Source: Setoptus koraiensis
Lineage: Eukaryota; Arthropoda
NCBI GenBank assembly: GCA_048013815.1
Contig: CM106586.1
Span: forward strand, 16,058,001-16,122,000
Direction of reading: 5' to 3'
DNA: 64,000 bases
The notes below the pieces were generated by a model. The model worked only from the letters and a program-made list of their open reading frames with translations, was not told the origin of the DNA and searched no databases. Below, piece after piece: positions 1 to 10,985 of the stretch (position 1 is its first letter; every line of letters starts with the position of its first letter). A program made the position numbers and the translations under genes.

Positions 1-1
1 A

Positions 2-1897
2 CGCTCATCGACAGCCAACGAAACATCATCTAACAATAATTTTACACAACGTTCGAATAACGTTACACCCGAATTATCTGTTAGCGAGGACTTTGTTTTG
101 GCCTCTGGCCACAATTTAGCCACAGGTAATGACGACGCCGTTGGCCAAGCTTCTAAACCGTTGAGGGGTCCATTATTGGATCGACTTGTCATACCTGGAC
201 AGCAGCAGGTGCTACAACATCACTTATTGCATGCAAACAGCATGAATAATCTCATGTACAACACAACAGAATCCATCAGTCAACCCTCTACGCCCGGAAT
301 ATTTCTCACACCTGTAACACCACTGACGCCGTTATCTCAATTGTCACCGATGACGCCCGACAGCGCCATGACCTATGCTAGCACAGGAAGTGGCCTAGAG
401 CGGGCATCTGCCACCAGGAAACCGGTGAAAAAGAAGAAACGTGAAAGGAAGCGTAACATTAGGCCAGTTAGAACACAATTTCAAGCGCCCGATGAAGCTG
501 CCCTAAATGATGACGATGATTTTGATGATGGCACCGCTGCCAATGACGGCGGCGTTCATAGATCATCAGCAACAGGGGCCGACAACGGCGATAAACAACA
601 ACGTCAGATATCCGGCGTAAATGAACGTATTATATATCAGTTTCACTATCACAGTTGGGCAAGTCACACCTGTCCATCTATAGATTCTTTGTTGCATTTT
701 AGACGCAGAGTACGTATTTGTATGGAGGAAATGTCTAAATCCGGCAAGACAGGACCAACAATAGTGCATTGTAATGACGGTTGCGGTAGAACAGGAACCT
801 ATTTGTGTATAGACGCAAATTTGGAATTGGCCGAGGAGGATGGCGTATATGATGTATTTAATTATACAATGAAAATGAGACAGTCTAGGAAATTCTTAAT
901 TGACAATATTAAACAATATAAATTTGTTTATGACACCATAGAGGAATCAATGCTTTGCGGTAAGACATGGTTTCCGGTAAGCGAATTGTCGCAGAGGTTG
1001 AAACATAAATCATTGCGCAATCCAATAACAAAAAAGAACGAATATCAGCGGGAATACGAGAAGATAACAAGCAGAATGACCAGCAAATTTAGCATTGGCG
1101 ATTGCGCTGGCGGTCATCGGGTCGACAACAGAGAGAAAAATCGTGACGTTTCCACTGTGCCGCCGGACAATTTCAGGCCATATCTTACATCATTCCAATC
1201 TAATGACAACACAGATTATATAAATGCCGTCTTTGTTGATGGTTATACACGTAGCAAGGAATATATTGTAACAGAGTGGCCAATGCAGAGAACAATATCC
1301 GACTTTTGGTCGCTAATATATGACCACGATTGTAATAGTGTCATTCTATTGGCTAATCCAATTGATTCGTCAACTTATCCATCATTCTTATTGGGCGAAA
1401 AGGAGCGCCAGAGAAAATTTGGGTCCGTATTTACGGCGGACAAGGTTCAATCAAACGAATATCAGAACATAAGATCATGGATCTACACTATCAACAAGAA
1501 AATAATGGCTCTGTCAGAGGTAATGGCAGGCATGAAACCCGAACCTAAAACTACGCAAATTTTTCAGATCACGTGCTGGCCTCAGGGACATAGAGTTCCA
1601 ACATCAACAAATACCCTGGTGGAATTGATGAATATGGTGGAGAGGTGGCGCCAAAGAACTACCTACGGACCAGTTTGTGTAGTGTCGTTGGACGGCAAAT
1701 CTCGAGCTGGTGTGTATTGTGCCGCAAATGTTGCCATCGAACAGGTTGTACAACATGGAGAGGTAGACGTCTTCCAGGCAGTTAAGACAGTCAGAAGACA
1801 TAGGCCCCAATTGATAGAGAACATGACAGAGTACAAGTACTGCTATGACCTCATTCTTCATTATGTGTTACATTACTTAAATCAAAATACTACTTGA
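2..1897 (+). CDS. Receptor-type protein tyrosine phosphatase, tandem degenerate domains (3' part)
   Basis: The reading frame is open to the left edge of the window, so the 5' part of the gene is missing. Two PTP-like regions are visible. The first has a signature HCNDGCGRTG (Cys codon 770-772, Arg 788-790) that keeps the CX5R spacing, but the usual SA after the Cys is ND and the WPD loop reads WAS (656-664). The second, C-terminal domain has the NAVFVDGY and WPMQ..ISDFW elements, but its catalytic Cys is Ser (VSLDGKSRAG, Ser at 1685-1687) and its WPD is WPQ. The protein is therefore probably a pseudophosphatase or scaffold, at least in domain 2. The stretch before 620 is low-complexity (TP/SP-rich, basic KKKKRERKR, acidic DDDDFDDG) where the N-terminal half of domain 1 would be expected. 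Tandem layout suggests an R-PTP of the PTPRK/M, PTPRA or Ptp36E type; exact orthology is unresolved. Confidence 0.8.
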   Translation, partial: RSSTANETSSNNNFTQRSNNVTPELSVSEDFVLASGHNLATGNDDAVGQASKPLRGPLLDRLVIPGQQQVLQHHLLHANSMNNLMYNTTESISQPSTPGIFLTPVTPLTPLSQLSPMTPDSAMTYASTGSGLERASATRKPVKKKKRERKRNIRPVRTQFQAPDEAALNDDDDFDDGTAANDGGVHRSSATGADNGDKQQRQISGVNERIIYQFHYHSWASHTCPSIDSLLHFRRRVRICMEEMSKSGKTGPTIVHCNDGCGRTGTYLCIDANLELAEEDGVYDVFNYTMKMRQSRKFLIDNIKQYKFVYDTIEESMLCGKTWFPVSELSQRLKHKSLRNPITKKNEYQREYEKITSRMTSKFSIGDCAGGHRVDNREKNRDVSTVPPDNFRPYLTSFQSNDNTDYINAVFVDGYTRSKEYIVTEWPMQRTISDFWSLIYDHDCNSVILLANPIDSSTYPSFLLGEKERQRKFGSVFTADKVQSNEYQNIRSWIYTINKKIMALSEVMAGMKPEPKTTQIFQITCWPQGHRVPTSTNTLVELMNMVERWRQRTTYGPVCVVSLDGKSRAGVYCAANVAIEQVVQHGEVDVFQAVKTVRRHRPQLIENMTEYKYCYDLILHYVLHYLNQNTT

Positions 1898-2871
1898 GAT
1901 TTGATACTTATAGAACTGAATCATCATCTAAAAGCAACTTATAGTCGAAAGTATATATAGGTAGTCGTTCAGTTCTCTCCGGTAGCTAGTTGATGATCAA
2001 TTCGCTACCCAATGAAATCATCAGCTCGATCAATGAAAACAATTCTGTCTGTCAACATGAGACCTGGGGCCACTGTAGTTTATCCAATTGTCTTAAACGA
2101 ACAAGTTTGTACTATTGATCATAGTGTATTTAGAGCAGAAACAACAACAATACAAAAGAACAAGTTTAATATACATGAACATATAATGAATGTGGTTGAT
2201 TTTCGCCCTGTATCACGGAACTGTCTGAACTATCCAATAAGACATGTATGACACAAGAATGCGACGCCATTGCCTAATCAATTAGTTACGATGATAATTA
2301 ATTAATCAAGTCAAGGTCTTTGTTGATTGTTCAGATCCATCTTTTTGTGCTATATGTGCATTGTCTCGTAGGATGAATAACAGACAACGCACAACTCATG
2401 AACTCATTTTACATCGCCGCCCTCCATGAGGAGTTCTCGTTGGTCAATATCAACTCTGGTTGGTATCATGACGTATGATTAAGCCGATCGTCATACGATA
2501 ATGAAATGACGCTGAAGACTTGATAGTGGGTGATACACCTCGAACAATCAACAAGTCCACCGAGTATAGACCCCGTGTATTGGTAGTATTCCATAATATA
2601 GCTTGCATGCTCACGTACGATTATTGCTCGAAATGTCTGTATATGTTGACCTCATGAATAAAACATCAGCGTATTAGTTACGCCGTTGATATACATTTTC
2701 GCTCTATGGAAGATATAAATAGAGAATGGCTCCACTGTTCAATCCGATCTAAATAGAACATAACTATGTCGACCATTGAATGAATCAAAGCCAATCCTAG
2801 AGAATACCTCCGATATCATAGTACTGTCAGGCCATCACAACATAATCTATTATTATTGATAACAAAAAAAG
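1898..2871. other. Intergenic / 3'UTR, no supported gene
   Basis: This is the 3' flank of the phosphatase gene and the upstream region of the next gene. A 79-codon open frame at 2012-2251 has no recognisable motif. An AATAAA-type signal occurs near 2655. I see no RNA gene or repeat. Confidence 0.5.
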
Positions 2872-3492
2872 ATGTCTTTTCCAAGAATGTCGCCCCAAGC
2901 GAAATTAACTTTCGCTAGTGTGCTACTGTTTGCTTCAGGTTAGTTGAGGCTCCGGTGTTTCTAAGGCACTACCCCCATCACGCATCAAACAACAACCTGC
3001 TCTCAATCGTTGATGATAATCGATTTGTATCACTTGTCGTCCGAATACCTATTCCCCTCGCCCCCCTGAACATTAGTTAGCCAAAGCTTGGCTCAAGGCG
3101 GCCTGGCCGACGCAGTGACAAGCTTCACAACCGGATTAACTGATGGCATAACTCGAAGTTTGACACAAGGTTTGGCCCAAGGACTGCAAGGCATGAACAA
3201 TCCTGCATTTGCCAATGGTCAGTTACCTTATCAAGGAGCTTTGAATGGTATGCAGATGCCGATGCAAATGCCTGGACAATACCCAAATCAAATGATGATA
3301 CCAGCCAATGGTTATCAGCAACAGATGATGCCAAACGGACAGTATAATTTAGGGGCCTACGGTGGCGTGCCAGGCATCAACGGTGCGTACGGTGGTTCGC
3401 CCATGATGCCTCAGTATATGGGCAGTCAAGCTGGAGCGGCGGGTCTTTTGGGCCGTTTCTTGGGTGGACTAGGCGGCGGCATGATCGTGTGA
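2872..3492 (+). CDS. Small secreted Gln/Met/Gly-rich protein, two exons
   Basis: I built this as join(2872..2938, 3077..3492), 160 residues. Exon 1 starts MSFPRMSPQAKLTFASVLLL, a typical signal peptide. The donor g|gttagt lies at 2938/2939 and the acceptor cattag| at 3076, after a C-rich tract. The join keeps frame and completes a hydrophobic core ending SVSQSLA, a good signal-peptidase site. The mature part contains short repeated LTQGLAQGLQG-type segments, then a Met/Gln/Pro/Asn/Gly-rich region (MQMPMQMPGQYPNQ) and a glycine-rich hydrophobic end (LGGLGGGMIV). There is no Cys in the mature part. Composition recalls structural, cuticular or secreted glue-like proteins, but no family is recognised and the function is unknown. 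The 138-bp intron is the main uncertainty. Confidence 0.65.
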
Positions 3493-5234
3493 GAACGCGT
3501 CCTGACAATGATCCCGGCCAAAATTCCGTTAGATACCCCGGGATGCTGTAATGGTTGGCAGTCAGCTCATAATTTTTGTCATGCAACTTTGCGGATGAAT
3601 AGTTTCGAAAGTCAAATTATCCTCACAATAGGAACATTAGGATGGGCCGGGTATCGTGAGGACTCGGGACAAGATCATCAAGGGATTAAATACATAAATA
3701 GAGGGACCCCAATATCTGTGCAGCCTGGGCACGATTTGCGACAAGTTTGGTTCGGTTTCATTTTGTGAACCGCACCATCACACACCTTGGCCAGTAGCGT
3801 GGCGCACTCAAGTCTAGCAATTGTACAAATCGAAAACGCACGCACATTTACGCATGCACCATGAACGAACGAACGAACGAATGAAATGGCTGAAAAAGCA
3901 AGCAAAGTAAAAGTACAAAAGAGCGCATTTTTTACACAAGCACTCGCTAAAATTTCTACACAAACACAAGTCTCTATCTCACAGTGTGTGCGTCCCTCTC
4001 TCACTAAAATACTGGGTGTAATCGAACTTTTGTAGGCAGCATTTCTGTGCTGAGATACACACACAAATTTGAATTTCAACTCTGTGTGTGTATGCGTTTA
4101 ATTTTGGTGCAAGTTGCTCGCAACGCAAACTGTACATGTTGTGCCAAGTCTAGACTCTAGATTGTTCCATGCAGACACTGTGTGTAGAGAGAATGCTGCT
4201 TGACTGTGTCACTCTAAAGCTGTTGCCCGCAGTGCGAAGCAAATCCGTGAGAGGCGCCTCTGGCGGGCGCGGTTCAGCCGAGCCGACTGGATGAGTCGGT
4301 CTATTTCTTGTCTAGCTAACATTTATACGCAGTTGTTGCAGTTGGCCAGACAATAAACAAGACTTGCCGAGCCTACCACATTGTACACTGTACTGTGTAT
4401 AGGCCTGTATGTATAGTCATGTATAGCATGTGTGTGTCACGGCGTGAATGGCCCGCGTGAATCAGTGCTTTATAGCAAGGTAAAAGAAAGCGGTGCAGCG
4501 CCGCCCTCGCGGATATCTTGAAAACTTGAAGAACCATTCTAGGAAAAAAACATGTACACACATACTCACACAAACACACACAGCGTACAGTATATATTGC
4601 ACACGCACAAAAATGCTCCAGTGTGTGCGTGTGTGAGCAGAGTTGCTGCCTTCGAAAGTCCGAATACACCCTGTACATATATTTTGTATATATAGAGGCA
4701 AAGTGTGATCCTTCGTTAGCTTAATAGAGTAGGACGGGGAGAGATACTTGCACAGAGAGAGGCGAGTGTAATTATTATTGTTATATATTGTCATTATTAT
4801 TATTATTATATTATTATTATATTATATTATTATAACTATCACTATCACCAACAACTATTAATATTATTGATACCATTGAAACAAAATTATTATTAATATT
4901 TACATATTATTATCATCACTACTATTATTACATATTGCAACCATCAATCAATCACAACCCAACCAATCCATCTGAAACAAGTATATATGATTGTATTTAT
5001 ATCTCAAGTTATTATATATATATTATTACAAATACAAAAACAAATACAACACCAATCACAACAACAACCTCAACCACAACCACAACCACGATCACAACCA
5101 CAACTAAAAAACGAAAACGAAAATACAATCGCTACTACTACAACTTCATATTAATTATCATCATAAATAACAAATTTTGAACAAACCAAAATCTACAACA
5201 AGAGCAACCAAGAAAGAAAGAAATCTCATCAACT
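3493..5234. other. Intergenic and CSDE1 promoter/5'UTR
   Basis: No gene is supported. The region holds CA/GT-rich stretches (about 3940-4100 and 4540-4640) and two GC-rich CTCF-like elements (4251-4266 and 4497-4512). A long AT-trinucleotide and CAA/ACC low-complexity tract (4780-5180) runs up to the CSDE1 start and is probably its 5'UTR. An open frame in that tract (4935-5180) is Thr/Ile/Asn low complexity and is not considered a gene. Confidence 0.5.
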
Positions 5235-7594
5235 ATGCCTCGAGATTCAAGTCCATCTGCCAACCCGTCCTTAACCAACGCATCGTCCGGATATAGAGAG
5301 GCTGGTATAGTTGAGAAACTACTTACCTCTTATGGATTTATACAATGTTGTGAGAGGCAGGCAAGACTATTTTTCCATTACAGTCAATATAATGGCAAAG
5401 TCGAACATCTCAGATTGGGTGATCCAGTCGAATTTGAGATGACACATGATAGAAAAACTGGAAAGCCAATAGCAAGCAGTGTTAATAAGATCAGTTCGGG
5501 GGCTATGTTCGATGAGCAACTAAGCCAGGAGCGTGTCTCTGGATTTATAACACTTGAAGTCTCAAAGGATACAGAAGGCCGAGTGGCATACGAGAATCGG
5601 GGCGAGTGTTTCTTTCTACCTTTTTCAGAACTAGACGTTGAAGGCGACATTAAATTAGAAGCCAAAGATCAAGTAACATTTCACATAGCAACAGACAAAT
5701 CGGGCAACTTAAGAGCTAAATGTTTGAAACTTGAGATGCCAGCTCCTGCGCCATATCGAGGCATAGTCTGTACCTTAAAAGATCGCTTTGGTTTCATCAA
5801 GCGCGCTGACTGCATTAAAGAAACATTCTTTCACTCATCCGGTTGTAATAACAAAATCTTCAACGAGCTCAGCACTAATGATAGTGTTGAGTTTGATATT
5901 CAAATAAGAAATTGTAAAGAAGTTGCCGTCGATGTAACTCGTCTGCCGCCGGGATCCGTCGTCATCGAAGATATCTCTCCGATAGTACGAAGAGGCATAC
6001 TAACTCGAACGATTGATAAATCATGCAACAATAATGGTAACAATGGTAACAATAGTAACAATAGCACTAATAGCTTAATATCGTCATATCAGCAGCTAAG
6101 CAATTCAAGCACATCATTTTTCTCATCATTTTTCTCACCATCACTGTCATCACCGCCACAATCAGCATGTTCATTATTAACTACAACTAAGTCGCAATTA
6201 CCATCGTTATTATCTAATTCTTCCTCCCCATCGTCTTCTTCTGCAACGCAAGCTGGTCAACCACTATCACAACTACTACAACAATCTTTAGATTTGACTC
6301 ACACGCAACTATATCTCGGTCGAATAAGCTACACAACTGATTCGGGAATAGAAGCTGAAATTTCATATAGTGATCGCGACGTTAAAGGAGAATATACTCT
6401 TCACCTAAGTGATATTATTGAATTCAATATTGCAACAGATAGACGTGATAACAGTCAACACGCAACTAATATTAGGCTACATAAAGATACATTTAGAAAT
6501 TCATCGGAAAGACGTGAGCAAGGTTATATAGCAGCCATTAATGATTCATTCGGATTCATTAAGTGCTTGAATCGTGATGGAACACGTGTTTATTTTCGCC
6601 CTTATGAACTGATTGATTCAAATATTCCATTAAGACTAAACGACGAAGTTGAATTTACAGCCGTCTCAGACACGCCACATAATAGAATGCAAGCCATTCG
6701 TATCATGCCATTACCTAATGGGACGGTATTTAAAAATTTATTTCCATTTAGAAGTAGTAGTAACCATAATAATAGTAATAGCATCAATAATAGTAATAAT
6801 AATGCGACATCAACGGCCACAACACTATCATCAATAGCATCAACAATGTCGCGACAAATCAGTAGCAACAATATCCTAGGCAACAACATAGAAAATATTG
6901 TACAGAATCATGTCCTTGGGGACAAGGACAATCTTCATTATAATTCTAATGCAAGTCATAACAATCATTTACACAACCATCACTTTGGTCATAACAACAA
7001 CTATCACAACACATCGACATCATATTTCACTGGAACTAATGGCTTCGGGACTGCGCCTTTTGAAACATTCTCCATTGGCAACCAATCAGAAGTGGTCGAT
7101 AATGATTATCCTTTAATTGATCTTAATACTGATGTTAGTAGTGTATCTAACACTGCTATATCAGGTGATTCAACTCGCTTCGGACAAAGCTCTCAAAATA
7201 GATCATTCAGCAATATCAACGGAAATAACCAGCGACCAGGAATTAAAAGCGATTCTTGGTCTGAAATCTTGACTCAATTGCCTCTCGATTTAAATCCACA
7301 TAACAATTGCGAGACCTTGGACGGTCAAACTAATAGCTCACTTTACAGACCCGAAAAGGTTATTTCATCCAAACTAAAAACTAATCAATCCGAAGAATTC
7401 AGAGGTCCAAAGATTATACTGATCCGTCAACCTAGAGTAAGTACTATATAGAGAGATTAGTAATAACACACATCCTCTACTGGCAGTAAATACGTGTAAC
7501 TACTAATACATTCGCGCACTTTTCTTTTTCTCCAATCTCCAAGGGTCCCGAGCCAGGCAAAGGATTTGATCGTAATCAAGAATACACTGAGTAA
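5235..7594 (+). CDS. Unr: Cold shock domain protein CSDE1 / Unr
   Basis: I read this as join(5235..7436, 7544..7594), 750 residues. CSDE1/Unr binds single-stranded RNA and controls mRNA translation and decay in the cytoplasm. Residues 21-86 (REAGIVEKLLTSYGFIQCCE...) are almost the Unr first cold shock domain, with RNP1 YGFIQ and RNP2 LFFHYS. Further cold-shock-like segments lie at about 100-170 (non-canonical), 174-240 (RFGFI..FFH), 355-415 (non-canonical) and 430-500 (SFGFI..VYF). A Ser/Asn/His-rich stretch then fills about 500-700. The donor aga|gtaagt and acceptor ccaag|ggt join RQPR to GPEPGKGF, a SUZ-C motif, and the product ends 8 residues later. Vertebrate CSDE1 has about nine cold-shock units and this has five, so the C-terminal units appear lost or replaced by the Asn-rich stretch. 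Confidence 0.93.
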
Positions 7595-8010
7595 CTAAAT
7601 GAGTAAACTAAGAGAAAAATGGTTAAGCTATCAACTGACTGTACACAATTAAGCAAATTTTGATGCTTTCGCGTCATATTCTGCTACTATCATATTTGTA
7701 GATTGCTATCAGCTTATAGGACTTAGATAACTTTAGTCGTTCTGGGCCATCGATACACTCAGCCGGCAAATGGTATCAATCCAATGGAACATTGCAAGAA
7801 ATTTTCTGTATCAGTATGTTTGACAAGATCATCCTAGAATCACCACTTCTCAAAGCTTAAAAGATAAAATTGATATAACAATTGTAGACTAGAAACTGAT
7901 TAAATTAAAGTAAGACAACAAGAGTAACCCAGCTAAATTATCCGCTAGACTGTAAATCTATTGATAGCTAAAATTTTCAGCTTCACGGATAAAAGTTAGA
8001 GAATATACGT
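7595..8010. other. Convergent 3' ends of CSDE1 and PICK1
   Basis: This AT-rich gap of about 415 bp lies between two convergent genes and contains presumed 3'UTRs of both. No other gene or RNA feature is apparent. Confidence 0.5.
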
Positions 8011-9824
8011 TTATTGATCAACATAAGTAAAATCAAAGCATTGCGACAAATCCATATCGATGGGAAATTGACTACAAGGGTTGAATAATTCATGGCATTG
8101 TTTGTTATATAACTTTAAGGCGCTGACTAATTTGTTCAACTGGGAGGACAAATGTTGAACATGTTTCTGATCAAGAAGCTCAATTTTCGCCATTACATCG
8201 GACCTTAGACGTGAGAAGCGCACTCTAGCGTCTTGGCGGCATCTTAGTATTAAGCGATACTCATAGTTACCTGTTTCAACTCTATACAATGGTTCGTGCA
8301 TGGAATAATAATCCTTTTCTTCATCGTCCAACTCTTTGACTTTCAAACAATATGATAAATATTCGAATTTTATATCGGCGTACTTTTTAATAGTTAATCT
8401 CGTGTCCGGAATGGCCTTTTCTATATATGTATCTAAGTCTCCAAGTATAAACTTGACTTTTGTCAACATATCTAGACCGAACTTCTCAAACATTCGATGA
8501 GACTCACCAAATTTCCTTAGAGCCTCACCAACTTCCGGTTGTTTTTCTTTGCATCCAATCTCGGTGAAAACGTCTCCGAATGCTTTGTAAATGCGACCTA
8601 GATCATATAATGAGCGAAAAGTATTCTTGATTCGTTCTCTAATGCCAGAATAAATAGCTTCGTTCCGTTGCAATTCTTGCATCCGTTTGACGAGGTTATC
8701 ATTGCAAAGTATCGCACGACTCAATCCAAATGTATCGGCAGTAGTGGCGCTCATATTCTCAACAATCCTGTGTTTCATCTTCTTCAAGATTATATCAAGG
8801 GATTTCCCTTGTTTCGGATCGGCGTGCAATTTGTTATAATTGATGACCACTTTATCAGAACTGGACTGAATAGCTTTGGCTACCTCATTTTTTGTCTTGC
8901 CTTTGACACTGACTCCGTTGATACTAATAATTTCGTCTCCCGACTGAAGCGTGCCTTCGTTGGCGGTTGGTGTGTTATCGAATACCTGGACTATGTAAAC
9001 ACATGGACAATTTGGAGCTCCCCCACCTATGCTTATGCCGATCAAGTTCGTACTGTCCTTAGATATGGTTACCTGTCCTGACGTAACAGTCATACCACTG
9101 AAAGCATAGATTCATTAGATTAGGGAAGAGATAAGTCAAATTAAAATACAGTTACAGTAGAAGATAGTGAGTTATGGAATAAACTATTTGATAGGTGAAG
9201 ATAACATTACAGCCTATCTTCTATGTAACACATATTATCAGGCCAATAGTCTGGCGAATTTGGATCCCACTCTCTTGTGTATAAAGGCATATAAGGATAG
9301 GTTATTACTGAACGATGCATTATTATAAACTGATTGATGCGATAATAAAATTGATTTGAATCCGATGTATGTGAATTGATTAACTCTATCAAATTTGTTT
9401 AGATGGATATCTAAACACTCGTTCAATATAAACAAAATAGTTGAATATCCAGATGGTAATTTTCCCATCAAGTTTTATTGTTGTTACATCGTTCATGACA
9501 CTATATCAGGTGGTCGTAACGTATATGATTCTGAATAGAGTTGCATATGGCACAAAACAACAATCGATTCTAAACATAAAATAGTTAAGATAGCCTTTGA
9601 ATTAAACATTCGATTCAACATGGTAGAATAACAATGATCGTAACTGTCATAGCCTGATGAAAGGCACGCAGGTGATGAGGGGCATCATAAACATCAAGAG
9701 TGCAGCTATGACATGAGAGTCGTTCAAATATAAACCCACATAATACTCACAGTTTATCCTCGCCATAAATATCCAACCCAAAAGCTGGATCTGACAAATC
9801 TCTGTACATGTAGTCTAGGTCCAT
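8011..9824 (-). CDS. PICK1: PICK1 (PDZ and BAR domain protein)
   Basis: I read this as complement(join(8011..9097, 9751..9824)), 386 residues against about 415 in vertebrates. PICK1 is a peripheral membrane adaptor. Its PDZ domain binds C-termini of receptors and kinases, and its BAR domain bends membranes during trafficking. Exon 1 encodes MDLDYMYRDLSDPAFG...GEDK and the spliced codon CT|T restores EDKLGM, matching the vertebrate EEDKLGI. The PDZ domain (about 33-115) has the LIGISIGGG carboxylate-binding loop. The BAR domain (about 150-360) includes FGDVF, IPDTRLTIKKY, FEYLSYCLKVKE and TGNYEYRLILRCRQ. The acidic C-terminal tail of vertebrate PICK1 is absent. The 653-bp intron (9098-9750) holds only spurious open frames. 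Confidence 0.95.
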
Positions 9825-10126
9825 CGCCCCCAAAACGGTATCGGATATCATGGGATATATCCGTTGTATTCTGTATTAGATATGAAGCTTTACTATCGTC
9901 TGTTCTACTGTGAAACATTGATTTACAGATTTTTTAGCAATTTCAATTCAGTCTGGAACCAGCTGGTTCAGTTGAGTGGTTTATTAAAATAAAGTAAGTT
10001 ACATAACAATAAAGGGTATATAGAAGAATTCACCGCTTTTATTCTACGACTGCGCGGGTACCAAATCTTTCGACATTAGTTTGTCTCGTACACATTTGGT
10101 ACCACGCAATATTGGTTTAAATATGA
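9825..10126. other. Gap between PICK1 5' end and roadblock 3' end
   Basis: About 300 bp separate two minus-strand genes. The gap contains the PICK1 upstream region and roadblock 3' sequence. No gene is seen. Confidence 0.5.
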
Positions 10127-10537
10127 TCAAGCTACAGATTCATCAAGGGGGTTTAATATGGCAACGAGCATATATTCCTTGTCGGGCACAACTAAGAACT
10201 CCCATTTTTTTGTTCGCATCTTCAAGAATGTGAGTTCATCATTCTCTTTGAAGGCAAGCTTGCACCTGTCGATAACCTGAGTAATATGTGACATATACTG
10301 AGGAACAATTTGGGCATTATTCGGATTAGATACCGTTGATCTGATGATGTGACTATCTTTGTTTACAACTACGACATCTACCACGTTCTTACTGGCCTTT
10401 TGGACCCTCATTATGGCATCCTCTATCTCAATCTGAGTAATACGACACACATAGAACGAAAAAGAGAGCCCCGTTAGAAAATCTGTAAGTGGTGTTATTA
10501 TAGCTATTTTAATAGTTTTGTCTAAAACACTTACCAT
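10127..10537 (-). CDS. robl: Dynein light chain, roadblock type
   Basis: I read this as complement(join(10127..10432, 10535..10537)), 102 residues. Roadblock/LC7 light chains are homodimeric subunits bound to the dynein intermediate chain. The start ATG alone forms the coding part of exon 1: ATG|gtaagt is followed by a 102-bp intron and acceptor ttactcag|. The joined protein begins M-IEIEDAIMRVQKASKNV and aligns along the family: VVVNKDSHIIRSTVSNP, then NDELTFLKMRTKKWEFLVVPDKEYMLVAILNP, close to the LTFLRIRSKK.E.MVAPDK.Y of DYNLRB1. An unspliced reading from the same ATG would add a hydrophobic, unrelated N-terminus, which is why the spliced model is preferred. Confidence 0.9.
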   Translation of the reverse strand: MVSVLDKTIKIAIITPLTDFLTGLSFSFYVCRITQIEIEDAIMRVQKASKNVVDVVVVNKDSHIIRSTVSNPNNAQIVPQYMSHITQVIDRCKLAFKENDELTFLKMRTKKWEFLVVPDKEYMLVAILNPLDESVA

Positions 10538-10722
10538 ATTTACAATCTCTTGTTGTAATCTTAGGAGTCGGGCTTGTCAATAGAACCGTGTGGCTTGTTA
10601 TCTGTCGATATGTAATTTACGGTCTACGATCTAACGGATCATGATTATCTTGGAGAAAAAGAATGGTACTCTGGAACTATTATTGTAAAGGTTTTCGACC
10701 TAATATCACTGCATCTCTGTTC

Positions 10723-10735
10723 GAAGCTTCGAGAA
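10723..10735 (+). promoter_or_regulatory. Heat-shock element (GAAnnTTCnnGAA)
   Basis: The bases read GAAgcTTCgaGAA, a perfect three-unit HSF binding site, about 250 bp upstream of the AHSA1-like start codon. Confidence 0.7.
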
Positions 10736-10859
10736 AAGGCGCGACTGTTTAAAAGCCTGTACTGTTGTTGAATGTGCATTTCCTTCTCCGTATTGCAACT
10801 TGCAAGTCTCGAATGTGACTATCGTCGGATAGTAATATCATTCAAACACTCGCGCTCTT

Positions 10860-10872
10860 TTCTCGAAGCTTC
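10860..10872 (+). promoter_or_regulatory. Heat-shock element (TTCnnGAAnnTTC)
   Basis: The bases read TTCtcGAAgcTTC, a second perfect three-unit HSF site, about 115 bp upstream of the AHSA1-like start codon and close to a TATA-like sequence. Confidence 0.72.
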
Positions 10873-10985
10873 ACCTGACGACTGTTTTCAGCTATATTCT
10901 TTTTCAAGAAAAAGACACCTCAAATCTTCTTCTATAATCAAAGCTAATACGTCTTATTAATCCAATACCTGGAATTATCGAATCA

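Larger units (their letters stand above)
10538..10985. promoter_or_regulatory. Divergent promoter, roadblock (-) / AHSA1-like (+)
   Basis: This 448-bp interval separates two divergently transcribed start codons. It holds two perfect three-unit heat-shock elements (listed separately), a TATA-like ctatatt near 10882 and a two-unit ttcaagaa at 10893-10900. The heat-shock elements are nearer the AHSA1-like gene, so heat induction is predicted for that side. An effect on roadblock cannot be excluded. Confidence 0.6.

Noticed and set aside
2012-2251. 79-codon frame after the phosphatase
   Set aside because: No motif or family resemblance, AT-rich flank, and its length is expected by chance.
4935-5180. 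81-codon frame before CSDE1
   Set aside because: No ATG-anchored coding content; Thr/Ile low complexity from CAA/ACC repeats in a presumed 5'UTR.
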